From contig OY781889.1 in assembly GCA_963677185.1 (NCBI GenBank), forward strand, positions 1,736,001 through 1,800,000: DNA of 64,000 nt, read 5' to 3'. The position numbers were made by a program, and so were the translations under genes. The notes below the pieces were generated by a model, which ran no database searches, was not told where the DNA came from, and saw nothing but the letters and a program-made list of their open reading frames with translations. Of the stretch, positions 16,401 through 24,124 are shown piece after piece (position 1 is the first letter of the stretch; each line of letters starts with the position of its first letter). The DNA comes from G963677185 sp963677185 (GTDB lineage Bacteria > Bacillota > Syntrophomonadia > Syntrophomonadales > Syntrophomonadaceae).

Positions 16401-18452
16401 CTATCCTTTGAACTCGTCATTTACCCAGGTGCCGCTCTTAACAGTGCCGTCCGCTGCATAGTAAGTGCCCTGCCCGTGGCGCTTGTTGTCCTTCCATTCG
16501 CCCACATAGCGGGCTCCGCTGGCAAAGGTGTAGGTGCCGAATCCATTGGGCTTGCCGTGCTGGAACTCGCCCTCGTATTTATCGCCTTCGAATTCGCCCT
16601 TGCCCCAGGTATACACGCCCTGGCCGCTCATGAGGTCCTCTTTCCATTCGCCGGAGTATCTGTCGCCGCTGGCGAAATTCTTGACGCCCTGACCCTCGCG
16701 CAGACCACTTATAAAACCGCCTTCATAGCGGTCCCCGTTGGACCAGGTGAAGGTTCCCTGGCCGTTGAAGTCATTATTGGCGAATTCTCCAGCATATATT
16801 GAACCGTCCTTTGCATAAAATGTCCCCTGACCGTTCCGAATGCCATTCTTGTACTCGCCCACGTATTTGTCACCGTTAGGCCAGAGTTCAGTACCCTGGC
16901 CGCTGAACTTGTCGGCGGTCCAGCTGCCATTGTAGCTGTGCCCCGGACTATCTTTCCAGAGACCCTGGCCGTTGCGCATATCGTTTTTCCACAGCCCATC
17001 ATATACGACTCCATCGGCATACTGCTGCCGGCCGGAGCCGTTGCGCAGGTCATCAGACCATTCTCCCGTGTAGACAGCTCCTCCGGCTTCGGTAAGGGTT
17101 CCCATGCCTTCGCGGCTGCCGAAGCTCATCATTCCGGAATACTGGTCCCCGTTATCATATTCCATGACCTGCATGCCGCTGGGAAAAAGCTCAAAAACCA
17201 GGAAAACCAGCAGTGCTATTAAAACAACCAGTCCGGATACTGACAACTGAAGCCAATACTTTTGCATCAATGCTGCGGCATTGTTGGCTGCCGGCTGAAT
17301 AAATTCAGGAAATCCCTGAATATACGGATTGTAAGCAAGAGTGGGGCTGTAGGCAGCGCTGTTTGCTCCGGGTTCGGGTATCGTCGTTGGCAGTGCCGCT
17401 GGAGACGGACCAGCAGGTGGAATATATGGGCCAGGATATGGCGGCTTGAGCAAGCCGGGAGCCTGGATCTGGGCCAGGGAAATACCTGATATGAGCAATG
17501 CCTGCTGCAAATCGTTTTTGAACTCGGCAGCGGACTGCTGCCGGTCCTGCTCCCGTACCGCCGTGGCCCTGGTCAGTACCCGGGCTGCAGCGGGAGGTAT
17601 ACCGGCGGAGCTGATGCGGAAACTATCGTTTTTGAGGCGCCCGCTGGCTTCAGGAGGGATCTGGCCGGACAGTGCATAATAGATGGTGGCTGCCGCCGCA
17701 TAAATATCAGTCCAGGGCCCCTGGCTTCCTTTGGAGCTGTATTGTTCAACCGGGGCGAAACCGGGCTTAAGAATCACCGATAGGGTTTGGCTTTTCTCTC
17801 CGAGGGCATAGCGGGCGGCTCCAAAATCAAGAAGCTTGACCTGGCCGTTGCTGCAAACGTAAATGTTGTCAGGGCTGATATCGCGATGAATTAGGCCCTG
17901 ACTGTGTATGCTCTGCAGAGAATCAACCAGAGTAAAAATCAGTGGCAGAGCGGCGGTCAGGGATATGCTGCCGCCCTGCTGTTTAATATAATCACGCAGA
18001 GTAACCCCGTCCAGGTATTCCATTACCAGGTAGGCGGTATCATTATCGCGGAAAAAGTTTATAATTGTGACGGTCCCCGGATTTTCATTGAATTTGGCCA
18101 GGGTGCGGGCTTCATCTAAAAATTTCTCCAGCCCGTAAACAAAATGTTCGCTTTTTATGCCCGGTTCAGCATGGACAAGATTGCTGCCAGCGCTGCGGCG
18201 GGCAATTCCCCTGGGCAAATATTCCTTGATAGCGACCCGGGTGTTAAGGTTGATGTCCAGTGCCAGGTAGGTTACTCCAAATCCCCCGTGGCCCAGTATC
18301 TTTCCCACCAGGTACTGGCGGTTCAAAATACTGCGCGGGGCAAGGTATAGTGAGGACGCAGGAAGGCCGTTCTCGGCAAATCCGCAAAAAGGGCAAACAC
18401 TTTGTTCGCCCCGGTCTTTCATGCATGATATGCAGACGTTTTGCGGGTTCAT
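16401..18452 (-). CDS. Membrane Ser/Thr protein kinase with extracellular MORN repeats
   Basis: A 683-residue protein. It opens with a zinc-ribbon-like CISCMKDRGEQSVCPFCG. An eukaryotic-type kinase domain follows (about 45-320): glycine loop LGHGGFGVTYLALD, Lys in VAIKEYLPR, catalytic HRDISPDNI, and DFGAAR, all intact. Then come a Pro-rich linker, one membrane helix (SVSGLVVLIALLVFLVFEL, about residue 405) and about ten MORN repeats (YxGEWxxxxxNGQGT-like, such as YVGEYKNGIRNGQGT) to the end. With the kinase inside, the MORN array lies outside, where PASTA repeats stand in PknB/PrkC. The start ATG 18452 has AGGAGGT six bases upstream. Being far from cell-division genes, it is probably not the housekeeping PrkC. 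The sensed ligand is unknown. Confidence 0.88.
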   Translation of the reverse strand: MNPQNVCISCMKDRGEQSVCPFCGFAENGLPASSLYLAPRSILNRQYLVGKILGHGGFGVTYLALDINLNTRVAIKEYLPRGIARRSAGSNLVHAEPGIKSEHFVYGLEKFLDEARTLAKFNENPGTVTIINFFRDNDTAYLVMEYLDGVTLRDYIKQQGGSISLTAALPLIFTLVDSLQSIHSQGLIHRDISPDNIYVCSNGQVKLLDFGAARYALGEKSQTLSVILKPGFAPVEQYSSKGSQGPWTDIYAAAATIYYALSGQIPPEASGRLKNDSFRISSAGIPPAAARVLTRATAVREQDRQQSAAEFKNDLQQALLISGISLAQIQAPGLLKPPYPGPYIPPAGPSPAALPTTIPEPGANSAAYSPTLAYNPYIQGFPEFIQPAANNAAALMQKYWLQLSVSGLVVLIALLVFLVFELFPSGMQVMEYDNGDQYSGMMSFGSREGMGTLTEAGGAVYTGEWSDDLRNGSGRQQYADGVVYDGLWKNDMRNGQGLWKDSPGHSYNGSWTADKFSGQGTELWPNGDKYVGEYKNGIRNGQGTFYAKDGSIYAGEFANNDFNGQGTFTWSNGDRYEGGFISGLREGQGVKNFASGDRYSGEWKEDLMSGQGVYTWGKGEFEGDKYEGEFQHGKPNGFGTYTFASGARYVGEWKDNKRHGQGTYYAADGTVKSGTWVNDEFKG

Positions 18453-18619
18453 GCCGATACCTCCTGGCTGAATTAAGAATAGATAAGGCTGCTTGCAGAA
18501 ATGAAGCAACAAGCAACGCCCTGAAAGCGTCTTTATTTATTATCAGCCAGGAGCAGCCTGCGGTCAAGAACAGACGACGGAAGCAGGGAAGCATTAAAAC
18601 CGCTAAAACGCCTATCCTA

Positions 18620-20089
18620 TTATTGGTCTGAGTTTATGGGAATCAGTACTCGGACGCTGGTCCCTTCCTCCAGGCGGCTGTCGATATCAATATCAAAACC
18701 GTGCAGAGAGGCGATAAACCTGGCTATGGACAAGCCCAGGCCACTGCCGCCGGTTGCCCGGGTGCGGGATTCGTCCACACGGTAAAAACGATCGAAAATC
18801 CGGGGCAGGTCATTTTCTGATATGCCTATTCCGCTGTCTTTAATCTCGATTTCGAGCATCCCGTTGTTGACAGTTGAGCTTATGGTAATGCTCCCGCCTT
18901 CAGGTGTATATTTTATGCTGTTGTCGATAAAAATGCGCAGCATCTGCTTGAGCTGGGCTTCGTCTGCCTCAATCATCACCGGGTCGTTGGCCTCCAGACT
19001 GACCTGGTGCCCGGGCGCTATCAGAGCAGTGTCGCGCACGATCTCTTCTATGAGCTGCTCCATGGCCACCGGACCAAGCAAAAGGGGTTGCTGGCCCTTA
19101 TCGGCCCGGGCCAGAAAAAGAAGCTTTTCAATCAGGCTGTGCATGGTGGCGGTTTCTGATTTTATGGCATCCAGCCCTTCTATCAAGGCTGATTCATCTT
19201 GTTTGCCCCAGCGGTCCAGCATATCGGCATAACCGCTGATCACAGTGACCGGAGTGCGAAGTTCGTGGGAAGCGTCTGATATGAAGCGGCGCTGGCGTTC
19301 AACTCCAGCTTGAATGCGGTCCAGCATGTGGTTCAAAGTCACGGAAAGCTCGCGCAGTTCGTCGTCCCCGCCTTTGATATCAATGCGCTTGTCCAGGTTG
19401 TGAATTTCAATTTCGGTGGCTGCGGAGGTGATATCTCGGATCGGACCGAGAATTCGACGGCTTAAAAAGCTGCCGGACCATACTGCGATGAACAGGGCGG
19501 CCAGGCTGGCCAGTAAAAGGCTAAAAGCCAGCTTGTGCAGAAAACTGTATTGCTGGTCCATGTTGTGGCCGAATTCCAGGTAGTAGCTTTGTTCATTAGA
19601 CCAGGAAACGGTCTTAACAATGGCGTTGCCAGGGCCGTGCCGATCCCAGGCGGTTTCAAACTCATCCTTTTCCTTCCGGCCGTCCCGAAGATTAACTGGC
19701 TGGTCATATGGCGTATCCGGACTATAGCTTTCCAGGATTTCGTCGGAGTGAGGCCGGAGCATGCGATCCCCCGAAATATAAGGTTCGCTATCCAGCAGCA
19801 GCTGCTCATCTGAGCCGTAAATTCGCAGGGAAACGCTGGAATCAAGCAGGTTTTGTTGGAGCAATTCCGCATCAATGTCATGTCCGTCATTTAGATAGGC
19901 GACTACTTTCGAGGCACTGCTGTCTATATTTGCTTCGGCCTGTTTGACCAGCATGTAGTAAGTGCCACTGACGGCCAAAACGCCGCTGAATATCAGCATG
20001 CAGAACAAAACAGCGCTGTACAGAATGGTGAGCTTAACGGCAATGGGCAGCCGCAGGTTGTTAAACCGGTTTTTAATCTTTGACAACAT
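18620..20089 (-). CDS. Sensor histidine kinase (OmpR-type partner)
   Basis: A 489-residue membrane kinase. Two membrane helices (LTILYSAVLFCMLIFSGVLA and LAFSLLLASLAALFIAVWSG) flank an extracytoplasmic sensor of about 120 residues. A HAMP domain (SRRILGPIRDITSAATEIE) follows. The kinase core has phospho-acceptor His in FISDASHELRTPVTV, N-box FIDNSIKYTPEGG, G1 DSGIGI, F-box FDRFYRVDESR and G2 GGSGLGLSIARF. The gene starts inside the end of its response regulator (17-bp overlap), so translation is coupled. It probably controls the divergent membrane-protein gene at 20943. The signal is unknown; the 160-residue sensor shows no named domain. Confidence 0.92.
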   Translation of the reverse strand: MLSKIKNRFNNLRLPIAVKLTILYSAVLFCMLIFSGVLAVSGTYYMLVKQAEANIDSSASKVVAYLNDGHDIDAELLQQNLLDSSVSLRIYGSDEQLLLDSEPYISGDRMLRPHSDEILESYSPDTPYDQPVNLRDGRKEKDEFETAWDRHGPGNAIVKTVSWSNEQSYYLEFGHNMDQQYSFLHKLAFSLLLASLAALFIAVWSGSFLSRRILGPIRDITSAATEIEIHNLDKRIDIKGGDDELRELSVTLNHMLDRIQAGVERQRRFISDASHELRTPVTVISGYADMLDRWGKQDESALIEGLDAIKSETATMHSLIEKLLFLARADKGQQPLLLGPVAMEQLIEEIVRDTALIAPGHQVSLEANDPVMIEADEAQLKQMLRIFIDNSIKYTPEGGSITISSTVNNGMLEIEIKDSGIGISENDLPRIFDRFYRVDESRTRATGGSGLGLSIARFIASLHGFDIDIDSRLEEGTSVRVLIPINSDQ

Positions 20090-20765
20090 ATCCGACGCCC
20101 CTCACTGTACGTATATACTGCTGGCCGAAACACTCATCCAGCTTGCTGCGCAGGTGGCGAATGTATACGTCAACTACCTTGGAATCGCCCAGGTAGCTGT
20201 ATCCCCAGACTGTTTCCAGAATCTGCTCGCGATTGACCACGATATTTTTATTTAGAAGCAAGTATTCCAACAGTTCGTATTCCCTTTTGGTAAGCTCGAC
20301 CACCTGCCCGGCCACTTTAACTTCGAAGCTATCCGGATACAAAGTCAGATCCTTGACCTGCAGTTCCGGTGTGGCAGCGGTCGGATCGGCACTCGAACGC
20401 TTGCGGAAAACCGAGCGGATGCGAGCCAGCAGTTCTTCAATGGCAAAGGGCTTGGTAATATAGTCATCGGCCCCGGTGTCCAGCCCTTCAACCTTGTCCT
20501 CGACCGCGTCCCGGGCGGTCAGCATGATGATTGGAACCTCGGTGACTTCGCGCACTCGTTTGCATATTTCCATGCCGTTCATGCCAGGCAGCATCAGATC
20601 GAGAAGTATAAGATCATAAGGTTCCTGAATAATGCGCCCCAGGGCCATGCGCCCATTGACTTCAATAACAGCTGAATAACCTTCATGTTCCAGCTCCATT
20701 TGTAAAAAACGGGCTATTTTCCACTCGTCTTCGACGATAAGGATTGTTTTGCGCTCTTCGTCCAT
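20073..20765 (-). CDS. OmpR/PhoB-family response regulator
   Basis: A 230-residue regulator. The receiver domain has the DEW acidic pocket, phospho-acceptor Asp in DLILLDLMLPGMNG, and Lys in YITKPFAIEELLARI. The C-terminal winged helix has ELTKREYELLEYLL, the recognition region VWGYSYLGDSKVVDVYIRHLRSKL, and VRGVGYVVKD. The start has GGAGGTG nine bases upstream. It heads a two-gene operon with the kinase. An 11-bp direct-repeat block at 20851-20894, between this gene and the divergent gene at 20943, fits the tandem binding sites used by this family and may serve both directions. Confidence 0.93.
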   Translation of the reverse strand: MDEERKTILIVEDEWKIARFLQMELEHEGYSAVIEVNGRMALGRIIQEPYDLILLDLMLPGMNGMEICKRVREVTEVPIIMLTARDAVEDKVEGLDTGADDYITKPFAIEELLARIRSVFRKRSSADPTAATPELQVKDLTLYPDSFEVKVAGQVVELTKREYELLEYLLLNKNIVVNREQILETVWGYSYLGDSKVVDVYIRHLRSKLDECFGQQYIRTVRGVGYVVKD

Positions 20766-20850
20766 ATATCAGCACCTCCTGGCGGGCGATCTTGCTCTAT
20801 CTATATAAAAGCATGTTTGCTCCAGATATTAAAGGTCGAAAGGGCATTTG

Positions 20851-20894
20851 TAATCTAATGTTAACCTTCAGCTAACCTTTCATTAGCTTTGAAA
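20851..20894. promoter_or_regulatory. Four 11-bp imperfect direct repeats, candidate operator
   Basis: At an 11-bp step the sequence reads TAATCTAATGT, TAACCTTCAGC, TAACCTTTCAT, TAGCTTTGAAA. The middle two share TAACCTT exactly. One-turn spacing of direct repeats is typical of OmpR/PhoB-family sites. It lies between the response regulator (minus) and the membrane-protein gene (plus). Confidence 0.55.
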
Positions 20895-20942
20895 GTATAA
20901 GCTAGGCTCATAAACAAAATTGCTGAAGGAGGCAGAATCACG

Positions 20943-21581
20943 ATGACAGAAAAAATAGCAGGAAAAGCAGCCGAAGCGGCCTGCCAGATGAAAAATTGCT
21001 GCATGTCACTCAAGGAAACGGCAATCAGGCACAAAAAGCAGATCAAGAACCTCTTCATCGCATTAATAGTTTTGATGGCGCTCTGCGGCATCGGCCACGC
21101 CATTTTTACAGTTGATGGAGTTGTGACCGGAGTGAGTGGTGATACTATTACCGTAACCAATTTCTTTGGCGGCACTGACGTAACCCTGGGCGAACCCTGG
21201 AAAAGCAATACCGATATCAAGGCAGGGGACCATGTCCGTATTGTAAAGAATCTGCAGGGGACCATAATCAGTGTTCGAACCGGTTCGGAGCGTGATTCTA
21301 ACCGTGAAAGCGGTGACCGTTTTATGAAAGACGACAAAAATGGCCGGATGGACAAGCACGGACAGCAAAACAACGGGCAGAAAATAAATAAGAATGATCG
21401 CAGCAGCGAACAGTGCAACCTTTTCCAGAACCAGAATAAAGACCAGCGTCAAATGAATCAGCCCGGCACGGTTAACCAAAATAGCGCCAACCCGGCTGGT
21501 ACAGAAAATGCGGTGCCAAACGCCAGCAATACGGCTGCTCCGGCAACAACACCAGCTCCGGCAGCAACTCCCACAAATTAG
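20943..21581 (+). CDS. Membrane-anchored protein with OB-like segment and disordered tail
   Basis: A 212-residue protein that I do not recognise. Residues about 35-58 are a membrane helix (NLFIALIVLMALCGIGHAIF). A compact beta segment of about 50 residues follows (DGVVTGVSGDTITVTNFFGG to DIKAGDHVRIVKNLQGTIISV) that reads like a small OB or DUF5666-like fold. The last 110 residues are low-complexity, rich in Asn, Gln, Lys and Asp, then Ala/Pro/Thr (NAAPATTPAPAATPT-like). The N-terminal 30 residues contain several Cys and Lys (CQMKNCCMS). GAAGGAGG precedes ATG 20943. It is divergent from the two-component system at 18620-20765 and is its likely target. The tail is probably outside the cell. Confidence 0.75.
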   Translation: MTEKIAGKAAEAACQMKNCCMSLKETAIRHKKQIKNLFIALIVLMALCGIGHAIFTVDGVVTGVSGDTITVTNFFGGTDVTLGEPWKSNTDIKAGDHVRIVKNLQGTIISVRTGSERDSNRESGDRFMKDDKNGRMDKHGQQNNGQKINKNDRSSEQCNLFQNQNKDQRQMNQPGTVNQNSANPAGTENAVPNASNTAAPATTPAPAATPTN

Positions 21582-21595
21582 TAATCGCCAGCTTC

Positions 21596-21637
21596 AAGCG
21601 CCATGCGGAAAGCTAACTCTTTCGCGTGGCGCTTTTT
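21596..21637 (+). terminator. Rho-independent terminator
   Basis: AAGCGCCATGCGGAAAG (21596-21612) pairs with CTTTCGCGTGGCGCTT (21619-21634) with one bulge, followed by a T run. It lies 15 bases after the stop of the gene at 20943. Confidence 0.8.
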
Positions 21638-21689
21638 TATCGGTATGGATGGACACAAGGTGACCATTTATTATTTATGCTGCGGGCTT

Positions 21690-22676
21690 TTATACAAAGA
21701 GGTGAATGGTCTGGTAAAAGATGGCTCCAATACATCCGGCTGAAGGGATGGTGAGCACCCAGGCGGTAATGATTTGGCGGGCTGTCTCCCAGCGTACTCC
21801 ACTGACCCGCTTGGCGGCCCCTACTCCCATGATGGAGGATGATACAACATGGGTGGTGCTAACCGGCATGCCCAGCATGGAAGCGGTGTAAATAATGGTT
21901 GCTGAACTGAAATCAGCGGCAAAACCATTTATCGGTTCGATGCGGAATATTTTTCCGCCCATGGTTCTGATGATGCGCCAGCCTCCAACTGCGGTGCCCG
22001 CGGCCATAGCGGTGGCACAGGCGATGATTACCCACATTGGAACCGCAAACTCATTCAGCACCCCGGCGGCTACTAGTGCCATAGTAATGATTCCCATTGA
22101 TTTCTGGGCATCGTTGGAACCGTGAGAAAAACCCATCATGCAAGCGGAGACAACCTGAAGCTTGAGAAATATTCGGTTTACCCGGGTTGCATCGGAAAAA
22201 CGGAACAGCCAGAACAGGAGCAGCATGACTATCCAACCGACACCGAATCCTATTAGCGGGGAAGTTATGAGAACTGACAGGATTTTGAAAAAGCCAGACC
22301 ACTGAATGCTGTCCAGACCGAAAGCCGAAATCGAAGCTCCGACCAGGCCGCCGATGATAGCATGGGATGAACTGCTGGGAATGGCAAAGTACCAGGTAAT
22401 GAGGTTCCAGCCGATGGCTCCTCCCAGTGCAGCTACCAGCACCCAGTCGCTGGCGAATTGGGCTTTGACAATTCCGCTGCCAATGGTGTGAGCAATTGCA
22501 GTGCCCATCAGCGCTCCAATGAAATTAAAAGTGGCGGCAATAATAATGGCAGTGCGGGGTTGCAGAGCCTTGGTGGAAACTGATGTGGCAATGACGTTAG
22601 CGGTGTCGTTGAATCCGTTAACATAGTCGAAGACCAGAGCCATTAAAACGATGGTTATTAATACGACACTAAACAT
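21690..22676 (-). CDS. pit: PiT-family inorganic phosphate transporter
   Basis: A 328-residue membrane protein with about ten helices. Both inverted PiT signatures are visible: FDYVNGFNDTANVIATSVST near the N-terminus and MMGFSHGSNDAQKSMGIITM in the middle, each with the conserved Asn-Asp pair. Family members move phosphate with H+ or Na+. The first codons overlap the last bases of the DUF47 gene by eight bases, so the pair is one operon with coupled translation. Firmicutes often pair Pit with a DUF47 (PhoU-like) protein that modulates it. Confidence 0.93.
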   Translation of the reverse strand: MFSVVLITIVLMALVFDYVNGFNDTANVIATSVSTKALQPRTAIIIAATFNFIGALMGTAIAHTIGSGIVKAQFASDWVLVAALGGAIGWNLITWYFAIPSSSSHAIIGGLVGASISAFGLDSIQWSGFFKILSVLITSPLIGFGVGWIVMLLLFWLFRFSDATRVNRIFLKLQVVSACMMGFSHGSNDAQKSMGIITMALVAAGVLNEFAVPMWVIIACATAMAAGTAVGGWRIIRTMGGKIFRIEPINGFAADFSSATIIYTASMLGMPVSTTHVVSSSIMGVGAAKRVSGVRWETARQIITAWVLTIPSAGCIGAIFYQTIHLFV

Positions 22677-23307
22677 ACTTAACGGCGACTCCCTTTAGAA
22701 TGTCGCCGACATCTTCGCAATAATCCAGGACCTTCTCCAGGCGTTCAAAGATTTCCTTCCATTTGAGAACTTCGATCATGGCGCTGCTGTCAGCGGTATC
22801 AAGCAAAAGGGCGACTCCCGTTCTGTACAGGTAGTCGCCTTCGTGTTCGAACTGACTGATCTTGGAGCATGCTTCAACAACCATGTCATAATTTTTCCCC
22901 AGGTTTTGCAGCGCATCCACCGCTTTTTGAATCTCTTGCGTGGACTGTACCAGCACACAGGCCAGGCCGATGATATTCGGGTTCATTGCCCGCCCTATCT
23001 TGTACAGGACCATCATTTGCATGATGCCGTATATGGAATCCATGATGCCGTGCAGTTTGCTGGCCAGGCTATATATGTCTTCACGTTCGAAGGGAGTAAT
23101 GAAGGATTTGCCCAGTTTGGTAATTGTTTTTCGGTATACCTGGTCGCTGCGGTCACCGATAGCGCGCAGCTTCTTCAACTGTTCTTCGCTGTCCGGGTTG
23201 TTGTCGATAAAGTCCTTCAGAATCAGGGCTCCTTCACACATGGAATGGGAACTCTCATTCATGTATTTAAAAAATTTATCATTGCTCGGTTTGAGCCTGG
23301 GACTCAT
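22669..23307 (-). CDS. DUF47 (PhoU-like) accessory protein of Pit
   Basis: A 212-residue helical protein of the DUF47/PhoU-like family. Motifs include the metal-site-like EREDIYSLASKLHGIMDSIYGI, the FEHEGD segment, and LEKVLDYCEDVGDILKGVAVKYV at the end. It is thought to regulate phosphate uptake through the neighbouring Pit transporter. The start is ATG 23307, with GAGGAGGT ten bases upstream; the longer frame to 23346 lacks a ribosome site. It is the first gene of the two-gene operon. Its promoter must lie in the long intergenic region to the right. Confidence 0.9.
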   Translation of the reverse strand: MSPRLKPSNDKFFKYMNESSHSMCEGALILKDFIDNNPDSEEQLKKLRAIGDRSDQVYRKTITKLGKSFITPFEREDIYSLASKLHGIMDSIYGIMQMMVLYKIGRAMNPNIIGLACVLVQSTQEIQKAVDALQNLGKNYDMVVEACSKISQFEHEGDYLYRTGVALLLDTADSSAMIEVLKWKEIFERLEKVLDYCEDVGDILKGVAVKYV

Positions 23308-23463
23308 AAGTACGGTTACCTCCTCGTGCGTAGTATACGCGCTCATTCAAAATTATAGCATAATGGGGACATCTGAAATGTAAAAGCTATGTAAAACGTG
23401 TGTTAAGGCATAGTGAAGCGCGAAATTGTGTAGTCCGTAAAGTTATACAAGGCATGAAAAAAC

Positions 23464-23492
23464 TTGACGTTATTGATAACAAGCAATAATAT
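23464..23492 (+). promoter_or_regulatory. SigA-type promoter
   Basis: TTGACG at 23464-23469 and TAATAT at 23487-23492 with a 17-bp spacer. A second AT-rich TATAAT follows closely. It points toward the hairpin block and the hydrogenase operon. Confidence 0.65.
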
Positions 23493-23582
23493 ATAATATG
23501 ATCACAAGGAATACATTTAGGCGGTATTAATTTGGCTGAATATCCTGGGCCATTAGGCTTTGCGGGAATTCATGCATAGATA

Positions 23583-23631
23583 GGATAGTTCGGGAGCTAT
23601 CCAAGGTGCTGGCCGGGCAGGGCCAGCACCT
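23583..23631 (+). ncRNA. Paired hairpins of a possible non-coding transcript
   Basis: GGATAG (23583-23588) pairs with CTATCC (23597-23602). Directly after it a perfect 11-bp GC-rich stem, AGGTGCTGGCC (23604-23614) / GGCCAGCACCT (23621-23631), has a 6-base loop. No T run follows, so it is not an ordinary terminator. It abuts the palindromic element at 23632. Confidence 0.45.
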
Positions 23632-23826
23632 CTCAGACCGATGGGAAAAGCGAATCTCATCGTCATATCAGCGAAACCGCTGACGGTGCCATATGGCACC
23701 TAATGTCGATGGATCGAATCAGGAGTATAACGACTGATGAGCATTGACCAATCAACGTACGTTAAGTACGCCTCAATCGCGGACTTTGCTCATAACGCGA
23801 CCTTCGCGTTTTCTCATCGGTCTGAG
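23632..23826. repeat. Palindromic element related to the 2794-3160 array
   Basis: The outer arms CTCAGACCGATGGGAAAAGC and GCGTTTTCTCATCGGTCTGA form about 20 imperfectly paired bases at the two ends. Inside are the hairpin TCAGCGAAACCGCTGA (23668-23683), the palindrome GGTGCCATATGGCACC (23685-23700) and the core ACGTACGTTAAGTACG (23755-23770). Arms and core match those of the 121-bp units at 2794-3160, so the two loci belong to one family. The interior differs in length and sequence. Confidence 0.75.
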
Positions 23827-23960
23827 CTAACGAGTAAACCGATTTGCAACTTTATTAAGGAGGGTAAATCAGCGCCGGTGATTTTAAATTGAGACAGCCT
23901 GATAATAATATGTTCATGAAGGGCATGTAAGGCGGACCATAAATGTAGAGCTTCTATAAT

Positions 23961-23987
23961 GCCGGCATTCATGCCGGCTTTATTTTT
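23961..23987 (+). terminator. Rho-independent terminator upstream of hydrogenase genes
   Basis: GCCGGCA (23961-23967), loop TTCA, TGCCGGC (23972-23978), then TTTATTTTT. No gene precedes it on this strand within the 600 bases upstream, so it ends a non-coding transcript or acts as an attenuator. Confidence 0.75.
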
Positions 23988-24124
23988 GCACACAAAACGA
24001 TGCTTTGGTTTAAAGAGGAGGTGGAGCATCAGGAATAATCTTCGATTGGTTGAGAGTTTACATATGGCTCTCGAAGGATTTATGAACAGTAATGAACCAA
24101 ATTTTGAAAGGGGGAATATCTTAA

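Larger units (their letters stand above)
23308..24124. other. 817-bp intergenic region before the hydrogenase operon
   Basis: No ORF with a ribosome site was found. In plus-strand order it holds a promoter (23464-23492), two GC hairpins (23583-23631), a large palindromic repeat (23632-23826), an isolated AAGGAGGG at about 23860 with no sensible ORF behind it, and an intrinsic terminator (23961-23987). After that, about 135 bases remain before the hydrogenase start. This arrangement suggests a separate short transcript or a terminated leader. Confidence 0.65.

Noticed and set aside
23856..23890. Leader peptide after the isolated AAGGAGGG
   Set aside because: The only frame is four codons (GTG ATT TTA AAT TGA) with poor spacing.
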